The notes beneath the pieces are model-generated. The model was not told the DNA's origin. It worked only from the letters and a program-made list of their open reading frames with translations, and searched no databases. Position numbers and translations under genes: made by a program. Below, piece after piece: positions 54,201 through 61,263 of a DNA stretch of 64,000 bases (position 1 is its first letter; each line of letters begins with the position of its first letter). Origin of the DNA: Planctomycetota bacterium (GTDB lineage: Bacteria; Planctomycetota; UBA1135; GCA-002686595); contig JACKHT010000002.1 of assembly GCA_020638855.1 (NCBI GenBank), positions 186,001 to 250,000 of the forward strand, read 5' to 3'.

Positions 54201-55578
54201 CAATTCAGAATTGGAATCTCTGTCCTTCTCCGGTGCCAAACTCGCGTGGCTCGATCGCGCGTCCAGCAGTCCGGGCGGTCTAGCAGCCCTTGCAAAGCTG
54301 CAAACGGCCTATAGTCGTAGCCTGCGCTTGAAGGGCGGGGATATCGAACTCTTCAAAGACGCTTTGGATGTTTTACCCATCTGGATTGCCACGGGTCAAG
54401 GAACCGCAAGCATTCCTCTACTCCCTGACCTCTTTGACCTTTTGATCATCGATGAGGCCTCACAGTGCACCTTGACAAACATCCTGCCCCTCTTGTTCCG
54501 AGCCAAGCGTTTGGTCGTCATTGGAGACAAGGAACAACTTCCGGCCATTGCCTCAATACCCATTCCCATGGAGGAGAGCCTTCTGCACAAGATGGGGCTG
54601 TCCGAACTTGAGTATGGGCTGCGGCATTGCGAGAACAATGCCTACGACGCAGCCCTCAGCCAGCTCCCGGGGCAGCATGCAGACGTCATCCCACTCACGG
54701 AGCACTACCGCAGCCATCCTCTTATCATTGGGTTCTCTAACAGCCACATCTATCACAGCCAACTCCAGCTTCGAAAACGCACTCAGACACAGTCGGGCAA
54801 GCTTTACCCCGGTGGCGTCTACCACCGACACGTAATCGGTACGGCCGCGAAAAGCTACCCCTCTTGGAAGAACACAGCGGAGGCAAACGAAGTCATTCAG
54901 GTGATCCGGGAACTCCGACAGGATAGATCGGTAGGCTCCATTGGCGTCGTCACCCCCTTCCGAGGACAAGCCGAACTCATTTCAGAACTCCTCCACCAAG
55001 CGGTGTTACGTGACATCGAGGTCGGAACGGCCCACGCCTTTCAGGGCGACGAGCGCGATGCAATCATCTTTTCACCTGTGGTCGCCGGGGGCATGCCTGA
55101 AAGCACCTCCCGCTGGGCATCCGATAGAAATCTCATCAACGTTGCCATCACAAGGGCACGTGATGTCCTAGTCATCGTCTGCGACATGGACGCGTGTCGC
55201 CAATCCGGCGAGATCCTGCGCGAACTCTCCAAGTACTGCGAGGAGGTCGAACGCCTGCGCGACTCCAGCCCCGCCGAACTTGCACTCTTCACCCACCTGG
55301 TCATGGAAGGCATTTCTTCTATCCCCCACTTCCTTATCGGCGACGCGGAAGTCGACTTCCTCATCCCAGCATCCCCCAAGGACATTTGCATCGAAATCGA
55401 CGGAGACAAAGAACACGCACACCGCAAAACCGCCGACCAGGCCCGTGACGCGTTCCTGACGTCAAGCGGCTACGTCGTCAGGAGGTTCGAGGCGCGCCAG
55501 GTTTTGCATACGCCCAATTTTGTGATCAGCGAGATCCTGAAAGCAGGCCAGCCACAGGCTCGGAAAGGCCGCAATTAG
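51280..55578 (+). CDS. SF1 helicase with C-terminal DUF559/Vsr-like nuclease
   Basis: 1,432 residues from ATG 51280. Superfamily 1 (UPF1/DNA2-type) motifs are I VVSGPPGCGKSQ (about 288), Ia STNNKAVDVVLERL, II LLIIDEASQC (about 1055), III VVIGDKEQLPAI, V VGTAHAFQGDERDAIIFSP and VI INVAITRARDVLVIV. Between Ia and II lie about 730 residues, mostly alpha-helical and coiled-coil-like. Residues 1-265 are an unassigned N-terminal domain. The end (about 1340-1432) reads AEVDFLIP, CIEIDGDKEHAHR, RDAFLTSSGYVVRRFEA, which is the D...ExD pattern of DUF559/Vsr-like PD-(D/E)XK nucleases. GC is lower than in the flanks. It resembles helicase-nuclease anti-phage proteins (such as Hhe and Nhi) in layout. Confidence 0.88.
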   Translation: MSNSGPAPRRFQLLGSSKDNTDEFRDWSAVVAFHRQVIKQSEEDFYTLRLVKGAARWSPLAEDSSRSVVGPWQIADDAFINPHFKEQLEVLGTEFYLGLGCIQTKTTDSAALQPIFVLEAKLNKSESGYVLTPDRSKWSLSPTFLSLLDRMNIGLLQEPEELTVQILEAANRKHADSDHSLGEHVITSLAGAFEPLSGRLKPARWSWCLFAPPQNVSAYNAHLVRDYDDLSAYLEHSSYSGGLRLLEGQKDLPHGETLTPLSFVPLNTSQLEAVKGILGDQPVTVVSGPPGCGKSQVVVSTLLNAWALGKRTLFASTNNKAVDVVLERLQRFESEFPIAVRAGSKRHNKVVETIKHATSIIERHKRGVLNIESLKEAQTLQLESDDLRAKLDNGRCEMIDQQLKAALKAYADWKESLARLAERDSSLKDHAIALNAGVSITPSQFLDLIDGARAWIARIPNVQAQIDTNIASRTSLVERRNLQLLDRDRCLSELGLDPETVKDWEWLASTQPARALHDWWNRLTAYLDQPIEQNLATVPWARAYDEFRGANAARKWIHQATSLATELRDYAGEVSAAQAALHAATSKHSSAARVARNLDIESEFPIDIDSLEIFLSEHKRSAALASKWSANIPFTSASRARERLARAFLQVREHLPASLWDRLNRNSETATQNFLPIAEGLLQLGLAQNSLDAATTSYRELETIQLALSKAAIRVQLPSLSLEDAATVWPRHAAALDRRIMEAEVAAEAHDRRAAQKQTFAVLAGFANELDAIGRGMPLRTTFNNGFGRDFVTTIGRLANSPTLSDLDSTRQLKYSGVMPRLLEGWREAQAFQLAATTQANQLDKLRLPSSYLSAWWHDRPSFFADIEEPDSLPQEGDALLQEPLRKLEAWESEWHEYHATDRPTLIQKIQEESQWAHAELMRAVASVPAEERSGISHRVDLLLSDRTDWPISDLSDTFQAYSPEFLRSQLQRINSELESLSFSGAKLAWLDRASSSPGGLAALAKLQTAYSRSLRLKGGDIELFKDALDVLPIWIATGQGTASIPLLPDLFDLLIIDEASQCTLTNILPLLFRAKRLVVIGDKEQLPAIASIPIPMEESLLHKMGLSELEYGLRHCENNAYDAALSQLPGQHADVIPLTEHYRSHPLIIGFSNSHIYHSQLQLRKRTQTQSGKLYPGGVYHRHVIGTAAKSYPSWKNTAEANEVIQVIRELRQDRSVGSIGVVTPFRGQAELISELLHQAVLRDIEVGTAHAFQGDERDAIIFSPVVAGGMPESTSRWASDRNLINVAITRARDVLVIVCDMDACRQSGEILRELSKYCEEVERLRDSSPAELALFTHLVMEGISSIPHFLIGDAEVDFLIPASPKDICIEIDGDKEHAHRKTADQARDAFLTSSGYVVRRFEARQVLHTPNFVISEILKAGQPQARKGRN

Positions 55579-55692
55579 AGGTACACGTGCTGACAATCAA
55601 ATGGACGGTGTGCCCCTTGGGTGCCTTGGTCCTCGCATTCCCGAAGGCCTAGGGCTGCGACTGGGTCACACCCTCCCACCTACAACAAACTG

Positions 55693-57996
55693 CTACAGGC
55701 CGGCATTCACGTCCAGGTCGGGCCCTTTCCCCCACTCAAGCGAACAGCGGACCTCTGCGCCCCCCTGCTTGACAGTCAACGTATCCACCGATCGCGGCAC
55801 AAGGTCGAGCGAAATCGTTTCTCCAGGGGCGAAGTAACCCGAGAAGGCATCGGCCCCAGCTACGGGCACCCCAATGCTCGCGGCAGGCACCCGATAGCTC
55901 ACCTGGATAGGCTCGGTCCCAGTCGACGTCACGTGCACGACCACGCGCCCCAGGTCTACCGAAGTACGCCCGCCCGGGTGGAAACCCGCGAGCACGGTGG
56001 GTGTGTCGCCCGCTCGCAAACGAATCAGCAGCAAGCGCTCGGGCCGGCCCATCTCCACGAGCGCATACCTCCCTAGCCCATCGATTCGCACCCGCGGCGC
56101 GAGGGGCGAAACCCGCGCCGGCATTTCCAGCGAGCGGTACACCGGAACCAACGCGAGCGAGCCCACCAAGCTGGGATCCAGCCCTTCGATCTGCCCCTTA
56201 ATCGGATCCTCGGGCCACCAAGCCTCGTTCCACGCCACGGTTGCGGTCTTGCCACCCACCACCTGCACATCCCACCCAAACCCAGGGTACATCGACCGAT
56301 AGGATTCCTGGTCAAGCCAGGGCCCGGGCCCGATCAAGTAGCGCCCGGGTTGCAGGCCATCAAAGCGCAGTCCCTTGGCGGTCCAAGCGCTCGCTTCCAA
56401 CGGGCGCCACGTACCTTCGCGTAGCACCCGGACAGCCGCCGAAGCCTCGGGCGCCCCCGCAAGGACAAGACTTCCGGCACGCAAAGGCAGCACCACCTCC
56501 AAGGTGGACTCTGCCCTAGCCTCGGGCTCCTTCAAGGTCGCCAACTCTATCCCCCGGCCGCTATCCAAGATTCGCCAATCCCCCCCAAGCCCAGCCACCG
56601 GCCCGAGCTGTCCCCAGCCATCGGTCGGCCCCTCCCAAATGGGCCGCTCCCCAGCCTCATCCACGATCCACAGCCTTCCGCGATAGGCCTCCCCATCCGC
56701 AAACCGCACCCGCAAGAACTTCGCCGACCGTTGGCGAGGCATCAGCCGCACCTCAAGAACACTCCCCACAGCTCCGAACACTTCTCGCGGATTGTCGCGC
56801 AAGTAAAGGTCATACCCGTCCGCCCAAATCGCAAGCCGCCCATCGTCGTAAGGCCCATGCACCGGCACCCAATCGAGCCAACCCGCTTCAATCGACCACC
56901 GTTTTGGATCGAAAGCCTCCGCGTTGGGCGGCGACATCCCTTTCCAGCTCGCCACGGGCGATCTCGAGTAGAACTCGTACCCCATGTACGCCTCAGCCGT
57001 CACTGGCGCGCCGGTCTCCGCATCCACGACCCGCATGCGCGTCCCCTGGCACTCCAACCTAGCCACTACCTCGCCCGCACCGGGAAGTAAGACCGCGCGC
57101 CCCTGTCCAATCGAAGCCACCGCACCGGCAGGCTCCCAACCCGTCACCTCGCAGTACACGGAGCCAGGCTTCACCCATACCTCGGCCCCATCCTCGGCCA
57201 AAGGCACCTGCACGAGCCCTTCTCCATCGGTTTCAAGGTCCACAAAGGCACCCCGTCCGGGACCCAACGATCGCACCCTCACAGCAATTCCATCAAGGCC
57301 CATACCGCTTGCATCCACTACCCGCAAGTTCGCGATCTCGCAGGCAAGTACCACCGTAAGGTCCGCCCCTGGCGCCACGTCCCACTCGCGAACCACCTCG
57401 CCGACTTGAACCCCAAACCTTGCTGGCCCACCAAGCGTCAGAGTCCAATCGTCGCTCGTCGGAAGCGCCAATTCTTGCCTGCGCGCTATGCCACCACCCC
57501 CGCGCAACCATGCGCGGACTTGACCAAGATCAACACGATTTCGGCCCTTCAAGTGGATCGTCGCCCTACCCGTAGGTGCCAAGCCCCAGACCTGGACCTC
57601 ATTATCCGACGCACCATCCAGCGAAAACCGCTCACTAGCATGAAACGGCGCAGACACCATCCACGTCGCGCCATCCTCCCAAGGCAACAAGCACAGTCCG
57701 GTACTCGCCTGGGTCACCAATTTGAGCCCGTCTGATTCCAAAACAGCCGCGCAAGGCCCACCCAATTCAAGGTCCTCAACACGCACGGCGATCCAAGTGG
57801 CAGGTCCTGGCTCCGCAGCATTGTCCCGGGCCCTAACCCTTTCAGGTCCAACCCCATTGGCCTGCGAGAGCTTGCCTGAAAGTTCATTCCCCGCCGGCTC
57901 AAGGAACCCATTGAGCCCAGAATCCCAGCTCAAGAATGCGAAGGCCACAAGAAAGATAGTCAGCCCCACTAGAGGCCAAAGCCATTTTCTTTCCAT
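55693..57996 (-). CDS. Membrane-anchored beta-rich protein
   Basis: 767 residues. An N-terminal hydrophobic helix (KWLWPLVGLTIFLVAFAFLSW) anchors a long extracytoplasmic part made of repeated beta-rich modules. Several segments resemble carboxypeptidase-regulatory or Ig-like domains, for example LRVVDASGMGLDGIAVRVRS and MRVVDAETGAPVTAEAYM. No catalytic motif is seen. The mRNA looks leaderless. It converges on the helicase gene, 114 bases away. Confidence 0.7.
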   Translation of the reverse strand: MERKWLWPLVGLTIFLVAFAFLSWDSGLNGFLEPAGNELSGKLSQANGVGPERVRARDNAAEPGPATWIAVRVEDLELGGPCAAVLESDGLKLVTQASTGLCLLPWEDGATWMVSAPFHASERFSLDGASDNEVQVWGLAPTGRATIHLKGRNRVDLGQVRAWLRGGGGIARRQELALPTSDDWTLTLGGPARFGVQVGEVVREWDVAPGADLTVVLACEIANLRVVDASGMGLDGIAVRVRSLGPGRGAFVDLETDGEGLVQVPLAEDGAEVWVKPGSVYCEVTGWEPAGAVASIGQGRAVLLPGAGEVVARLECQGTRMRVVDAETGAPVTAEAYMGYEFYSRSPVASWKGMSPPNAEAFDPKRWSIEAGWLDWVPVHGPYDDGRLAIWADGYDLYLRDNPREVFGAVGSVLEVRLMPRQRSAKFLRVRFADGEAYRGRLWIVDEAGERPIWEGPTDGWGQLGPVAGLGGDWRILDSGRGIELATLKEPEARAESTLEVVLPLRAGSLVLAGAPEASAAVRVLREGTWRPLEASAWTAKGLRFDGLQPGRYLIGPGPWLDQESYRSMYPGFGWDVQVVGGKTATVAWNEAWWPEDPIKGQIEGLDPSLVGSLALVPVYRSLEMPARVSPLAPRVRIDGLGRYALVEMGRPERLLLIRLRAGDTPTVLAGFHPGGRTSVDLGRVVVHVTSTGTEPIQVSYRVPAASIGVPVAGADAFSGYFAPGETISLDLVPRSVDTLTVKQGGAEVRCSLEWGKGPDLDVNAGL

Positions 57997-58002
57997 CGCC
58001 CA

Positions 58003-58008
58003 ATTCTA
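58003..58008 (-). promoter_or_regulatory. Probable -10 (TAGAAT) for a leaderless mRNA
   Basis: On the minus strand TAGAAT ends 6 bases before ATG 57996. It faces away from the plus-strand TAATCT at 58109, so the two divergent genes each have a promoter right at the start codon. Confidence 0.5.
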
Positions 58009-58108
58009 TGGCCCTCTACGGTTCCGTAGCCCGGGAAACCACCCCAGAAGTGGGCACGACACCCCACCGACACTTGGAAAATGCAGTGATCGCTGCCCCT
58101 ACGCGCAA

Positions 58109-58114
58109 TAATCT
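58109..58114 (+). promoter_or_regulatory. Probable -10 (TAATCT) for a leaderless mRNA
   Basis: TAATCT ends 7 bases before ATG 58122. This supports ATG 58122 as the start rather than the upstream frame from 58008. Confidence 0.5.
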
Positions 58115-58121
58115 ACACTCC

Positions 58122-59198
58122 ATGCCCCCGATTTTCGAAGTCCAGCCAGACAAACTCCGGCCACTCTCTGAAACCACTTTCCAGTCGGCCTCCATCGCCG
58201 AGCGATCCGATCTGCAGCGGCTCCTGCGAGATCAAATCCAAGTGGTCGCCGACGGGGTCCTAATCATCGCCGAAGAGTTTGGCGAATGGGTCGACTCGCG
58301 CCGCCGAATCGACCTGCTCGGTATTGATCGAGATGCGAATCTAGTGGTCTTCGAGCTCAAGCGCACCGAAGACGGGGGACACATGGAACTGCAAGCAATT
58401 CGCTATGCCGCCATGGTTTCGACCCTAACCGCCGAACACACCGTAGAAATCTTCGGCAACTACTTGGCGTCCCGCGGCCGACAAGATGATCCCGAGCAGC
58501 TCCTCAAGGAGCACCTCGAGATCGATGAATTCAACGAAGACCAGTTTGCCCAAGACGTGCGCATCGTTTTGGTCTCAGCCGATTTCTCGCGTGAGATAAC
58601 CACCTCGGTTCTCTGGCTAAACGAAAAATACCTAGACATCCGCTGCATACGCATCAAACCCTACTCTGATCGGGGTCGCACCCTCATTGACGTCCAACAA
58701 ATCATTCCCCTTCCGGAAGCGAGCGCCTACCAAGTACAGGTCCGCGAGAAACGCAGCAAGGAGCAAAAGTCGCGCAACTCGACCGTAGACTTCACTCGCT
58801 ATGATGTAACCGTCTCAGGCCAAATCCACAAGAACCAGTGGAAGCGCAATGCGATCCTGATTGTCGTCAAAGCCCTCATCAGCAGTGGTGTTCCGATCTC
58901 CACCCTGGTCGAGTTCTTCAAGGCCCGAGGTAGAAAAGCCGCCTTCTACTCCATTCCGCAAGAAGTAGACAGCATTGGTGAATTCCTAGCACTCGCAGAA
59001 GAAGACCCCGAATCAACGGATAGCGCATTCCGCCCCTCCAGGTTCCATACAAAAGACAGCGATCTGATCCATTCGGAGGGCCGCACTTGGGTCTTCACCA
59101 ACCAGTGGGGTACAGGGTGGCCGAATGTGATGCGGGACCTTCGGGGGTCCTTTCCTCGAATTCAACTTGAGTATCGCCCCTGCCTTCAAGAGGAATGA
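58122..59198 (+). CDS. NucS/DUF91-like PD-(D/E)XK nuclease
   Basis: 358 residues. The nuclease core at about 60-95 reads RRRIDLLGIDRDANLVVFELKR, quoted as RRIDLLGID and LVVFELKR, giving Asp64, Glu78 and Lys80, followed by ELQAIRYAA, the pattern of DUF91/NucS-type PD-(D/E)XK enzymes. The C-terminal half is a separate domain (KNQWKRNAILIVVKALISSG, GTGWPNVMRDLRG) that may recognise DNA. NucS relatives cleave mismatched or branched DNA. It is flanked by a strong terminator and lies in the accessory region. Confidence 0.82.
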   Translation: MPPIFEVQPDKLRPLSETTFQSASIAERSDLQRLLRDQIQVVADGVLIIAEEFGEWVDSRRRIDLLGIDRDANLVVFELKRTEDGGHMELQAIRYAAMVSTLTAEHTVEIFGNYLASRGRQDDPEQLLKEHLEIDEFNEDQFAQDVRIVLVSADFSREITTSVLWLNEKYLDIRCIRIKPYSDRGRTLIDVQQIIPLPEASAYQVQVREKRSKEQKSRNSTVDFTRYDVTVSGQIHKNQWKRNAILIVVKALISSGVPISTLVEFFKARGRKAAFYSIPQEVDSIGEFLALAEEDPESTDSAFRPSRFHTKDSDLIHSEGRTWVFTNQWGTGWPNVMRDLRGSFPRIQLEYRPCLQEE

Positions 59199-59216
59199 AG
59201 GCTCTTGGCAAGTCAC

Positions 59217-59265
59217 AAGGATCGAAGCGGCTCTTGGCCGTTCGAATCCTTCACCATCTTTTTTT
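59217..59265 (+). terminator. Intrinsic terminator after the NucS-like gene
   Basis: A long stem (AAGGAT...ATCCTT with CGAA and CGGC inner pairs and small bulges) is followed by CACCATC and a run of seven T. It is the best rho-independent terminator in the window. Confidence 0.85.
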
Positions 59266-59670
59266 ATACCTGAAGGCTTATTGACCCAGCCTCCGCCATA
59301 CATCCACCAGGAATGCGAGACTTCGCTGGTTTTGACCTGCCGAAGCCGCATCAGAGGCGACTTCGAACCAGTAACGCGCTGAAACGCCTCTGCCTCGGAG
59401 TCAAGTGAAGGACCCGAGTGACTTGCCTTTTCCCGAACGCCCCCTCCCTGAGGCGCCTAGCCACCTCTGTCATCATGGAGGTCAGCGAAAATTGGGGGAC
59501 CGACCGTATCTACCTAGACACGGAAACCGAGTGAGGTTCAAAACACGAATCATAAATCTGCCAAGGTCTACAACAGCCGAGGCGCGGCCCCCTGACGACA
59601 TTGAGTTGCAGCGTGCTTTACTCAGGCGGGTAATCCGATAGGCCCCCTTCCCCAATAGATAACCCTCGGC

Positions 59671-59676
59671 TAACAT
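59671..59676 (+). promoter_or_regulatory. Probable -10 (TAACAT) for a leaderless mRNA
   Basis: TAACAT ends 7 bases before ATG 59684, the same layout as at 22048 and 58109. Confidence 0.45.
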
Positions 59677-59683
59677 CAGCACC

Positions 59684-60403
59684 ATGAAACTGTTCCAAAC
59701 TCTGGGTTTAGCGCTTCTTACGGTCATTTGGGGTGCTTCTTGTGCCGCACCGCAGCCAAAGTCCACTTCTTCCTATGTTAGTCCGAGTGTTGTACGGGTG
59801 GCGAATTCGGCGTTAGTCGAAAGCAACTTTGAAGACACCTGGGATAGGCTTGTTGGCGAGCTAGCTTCCCGATATTATGTGATCAACAATATCGACAAGG
59901 ATTCGAGATTGATTAATCTCTCGTTTACTACGAACGAACCATCGAAGTACGTATCGGGTGGAAGGTCTACCCGATATTTTAAGGCTGGCGGAACGGTGGA
60001 AGACGTTTCTTACGATGTAGCCGAAGCAGCCCGTTACACGATTGGTCAAAACGCGGGGGATTTTGGCGAGTACCTAATCCTGACAAGCGTTGTAAGGAAG
60101 CCGACTTTGGAAGGCCGCGCTAATGTCTACATTGCTCCGGAGGGGGAAGGGACAAAAGTATCGGTAAACTGTAGGTACTCGCTAGCGGTCGAGATTTCGG
60201 GGGTAGCGGAAACCAAGAATGCACAAGGGGGTGTGTTGCGGAGAGACCGTATTCCCACTTCCAATGTCACGGCAGCATTCAGCACCAATGAACCTTGCAC
60301 AGTTGACTGGGGGACACCTCAAGATCCCACGCTCGTAACTTTCACTTCTTTGGGGGTCTTTGAGAATGACATACTGGACATTGTACGAAGGAAACAAGAA
60401 TAG
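59684..60403 (+). CDS. Small lipoprotein of unknown function
   Basis: 239 residues, lipobox WGASCAAP. The mature part is mixed alpha/beta (NFEDTWDRLVGELASRYYVI, INLSFTTNEPSKYVSGG, VYIAPEGEGTKVSV) and resembles small periplasmic proteins of the DUF4136/NlpC-like outer-membrane type only loosely. Its codons are clearly AT-richer than those of its neighbours, which suggests recent transfer. No function is proposed. Confidence 0.72.
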   Translation: MKLFQTLGLALLTVIWGASCAAPQPKSTSSYVSPSVVRVANSALVESNFEDTWDRLVGELASRYYVINNIDKDSRLINLSFTTNEPSKYVSGGRSTRYFKAGGTVEDVSYDVAEAARYTIGQNAGDFGEYLILTSVVRKPTLEGRANVYIAPEGEGTKVSVNCRYSLAVEISGVAETKNAQGGVLRRDRIPTSNVTAAFSTNEPCTVDWGTPQDPTLVTFTSLGVFENDILDIVRRKQE

Positions 60404-60528
60404 TTGGGGCTGGGTCAGGGGGCTTCTCCCCCGGACTGGACTGCTAAGCTTCAGCCAACTTGGGGGCAGCCTCACACGACTCCCCCAATGAAAATGGGCG
60501 TGCAGTGCGGTCTAGTGCCCCCCTGCGG

Positions 60529-60863
60529 TCAAGCCACCGACAGGGATTGTTGGGATCGGTACTCGCGGGGGCTTAGGTAGCCCAGCGATTGATGCGGTCG
60601 CTCGTGGTTGTACCACAGGATCCACCGAGCGATGATCCGCTTGGCTTCTTCAGGCCATCTTTGAATCGGAGAAGCGCCCAGACTCGGCGATATCCGAAGG
60701 AAGGATACTTCTCGATGAGCTCTTTGATGCGGACATCCAGCGAGTCTCGCTCCGCCATGGGGCACCGCCCCTTAAGGGTGCGGCGCTGCCCCATGGCGGA
60801 TCTCGAAACCTTCAGCAATCGACAAATTCGGCGCTGCGAGGCTGTAGGAAACGCGCTCTTCAT
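60529..60863 (-). pseudogene. IS3 orfB remnant, DDE core deleted
   Basis: The 5' part codes for the HTH_21-like segment (RICRLLKVSRSA..., then FGYRRVWALLRFKDG). Near 60654-60660 the frame shifts and jumps to the C-terminal end (WYNHERPHQSLGYLSPREYR). The integrase core with its DDE residues is absent. A 50-bp palindrome lies inside. Confidence 0.82.
60751..60800. repeat. 50-bp palindrome inside the orfB remnant
   Basis: TCCGCCATGGGGCA (60751-60764) and TGCCCCATGGCGGA (60787-60800) are perfect 14-base inverted arms, with a partly palindromic middle (CCCTTAAGGG). It interrupts the normal SRSAYY-type continuation of orfB, so it may be an inserted hairpin element. Confidence 0.7.
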
Positions 60864-61192
60864 TCTCCGGACATCTTCGGGGCAAAAGGGGGGCGGCCAT
60901 TCAGGGCCGTCTTCAGGATGTCGTTGTCGAGCACGAGCTCTCCGACTTTCTGCTTAAGCAGTTTGATCTACTCGTCTTTCATCGCTTCTTCCTCGCGAGG
61001 CCGGGACCTCAGGGAGTTTTCGGCGCCAGCAAGGAACTTGTCCTGCCAGTCCTCAATCTCAGCCACAGTTAGGCCATGCTTGCGGGCCGCCTCGCTTGCG
61101 CTCGTCTCGCCCCGCAAGATCGTCAGCACCAACGCCACACGTCTCTTGGCTGTCCAGCGTTGCACATTCTCCAGCTCTTCCTTCTCGGTCAT
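60860..61192 (-). pseudogene. IS3 orfA with a premature stop
   Basis: The 74-residue first part (RRVALVLTILRGETSASEAA, KHGLTVAEIEDWQDKFLAGAE) is a helix-turn-helix. After MKDE a TAG stands where a Gln codon (CAG) is expected; in the same frame IKLLKQKVGELVLDND and ILKTALNGRP follow, the leucine zipper of IS3 OrfA. The last codons overlap orfB (ATGA). Confidence 0.85.
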
Positions 61193-61263
61193 AGCTACTC
61201 CATTTGACCCGATGGGCAGGTCTTAGGGGTGGCTTATGTTCCGAGGGGGGCACTATACCCAGG

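Larger units (their letters stand above)
59199..59683. other. 485-bp gene-free stretch with a terminator
   Basis: It holds the terminator at 59217-59265 and the -10 element at 59671. A 78-codon frame (59405-59641) lacks a start context and protein-like composition, so I reject it. Nothing else is recognised. Lower GC than most of the window. Confidence 0.5.
60513..61255 (-). mobile_element. Decayed IS3-family element
   Basis: 743 bp bounded by inverted ends TAGTGCCCCCCT (60513) and its complement AGGGGGGCACTA ending at 61255. Inside are an orfA fragment with a premature stop and an orfB with its catalytic core deleted. A full IS3 is about 1.2-1.5 kb, so about 500 bp is missing. The right end is 8 bases from the hsdR stop codon. 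No clear target duplication is seen. Confidence 0.85.

Noticed and set aside
59217..59260. tRNA T-arm-like sequence (GTTCGAATCC) as a tRNA fragment or att site
   Set aside because: The flanking bases do not pair as a T-stem; the sequence is the arm of an intrinsic terminator.
59405..59641. 78-codon plus-strand frame
   Set aside because: No ribosome-binding or leaderless signal, and composition is not protein-like.
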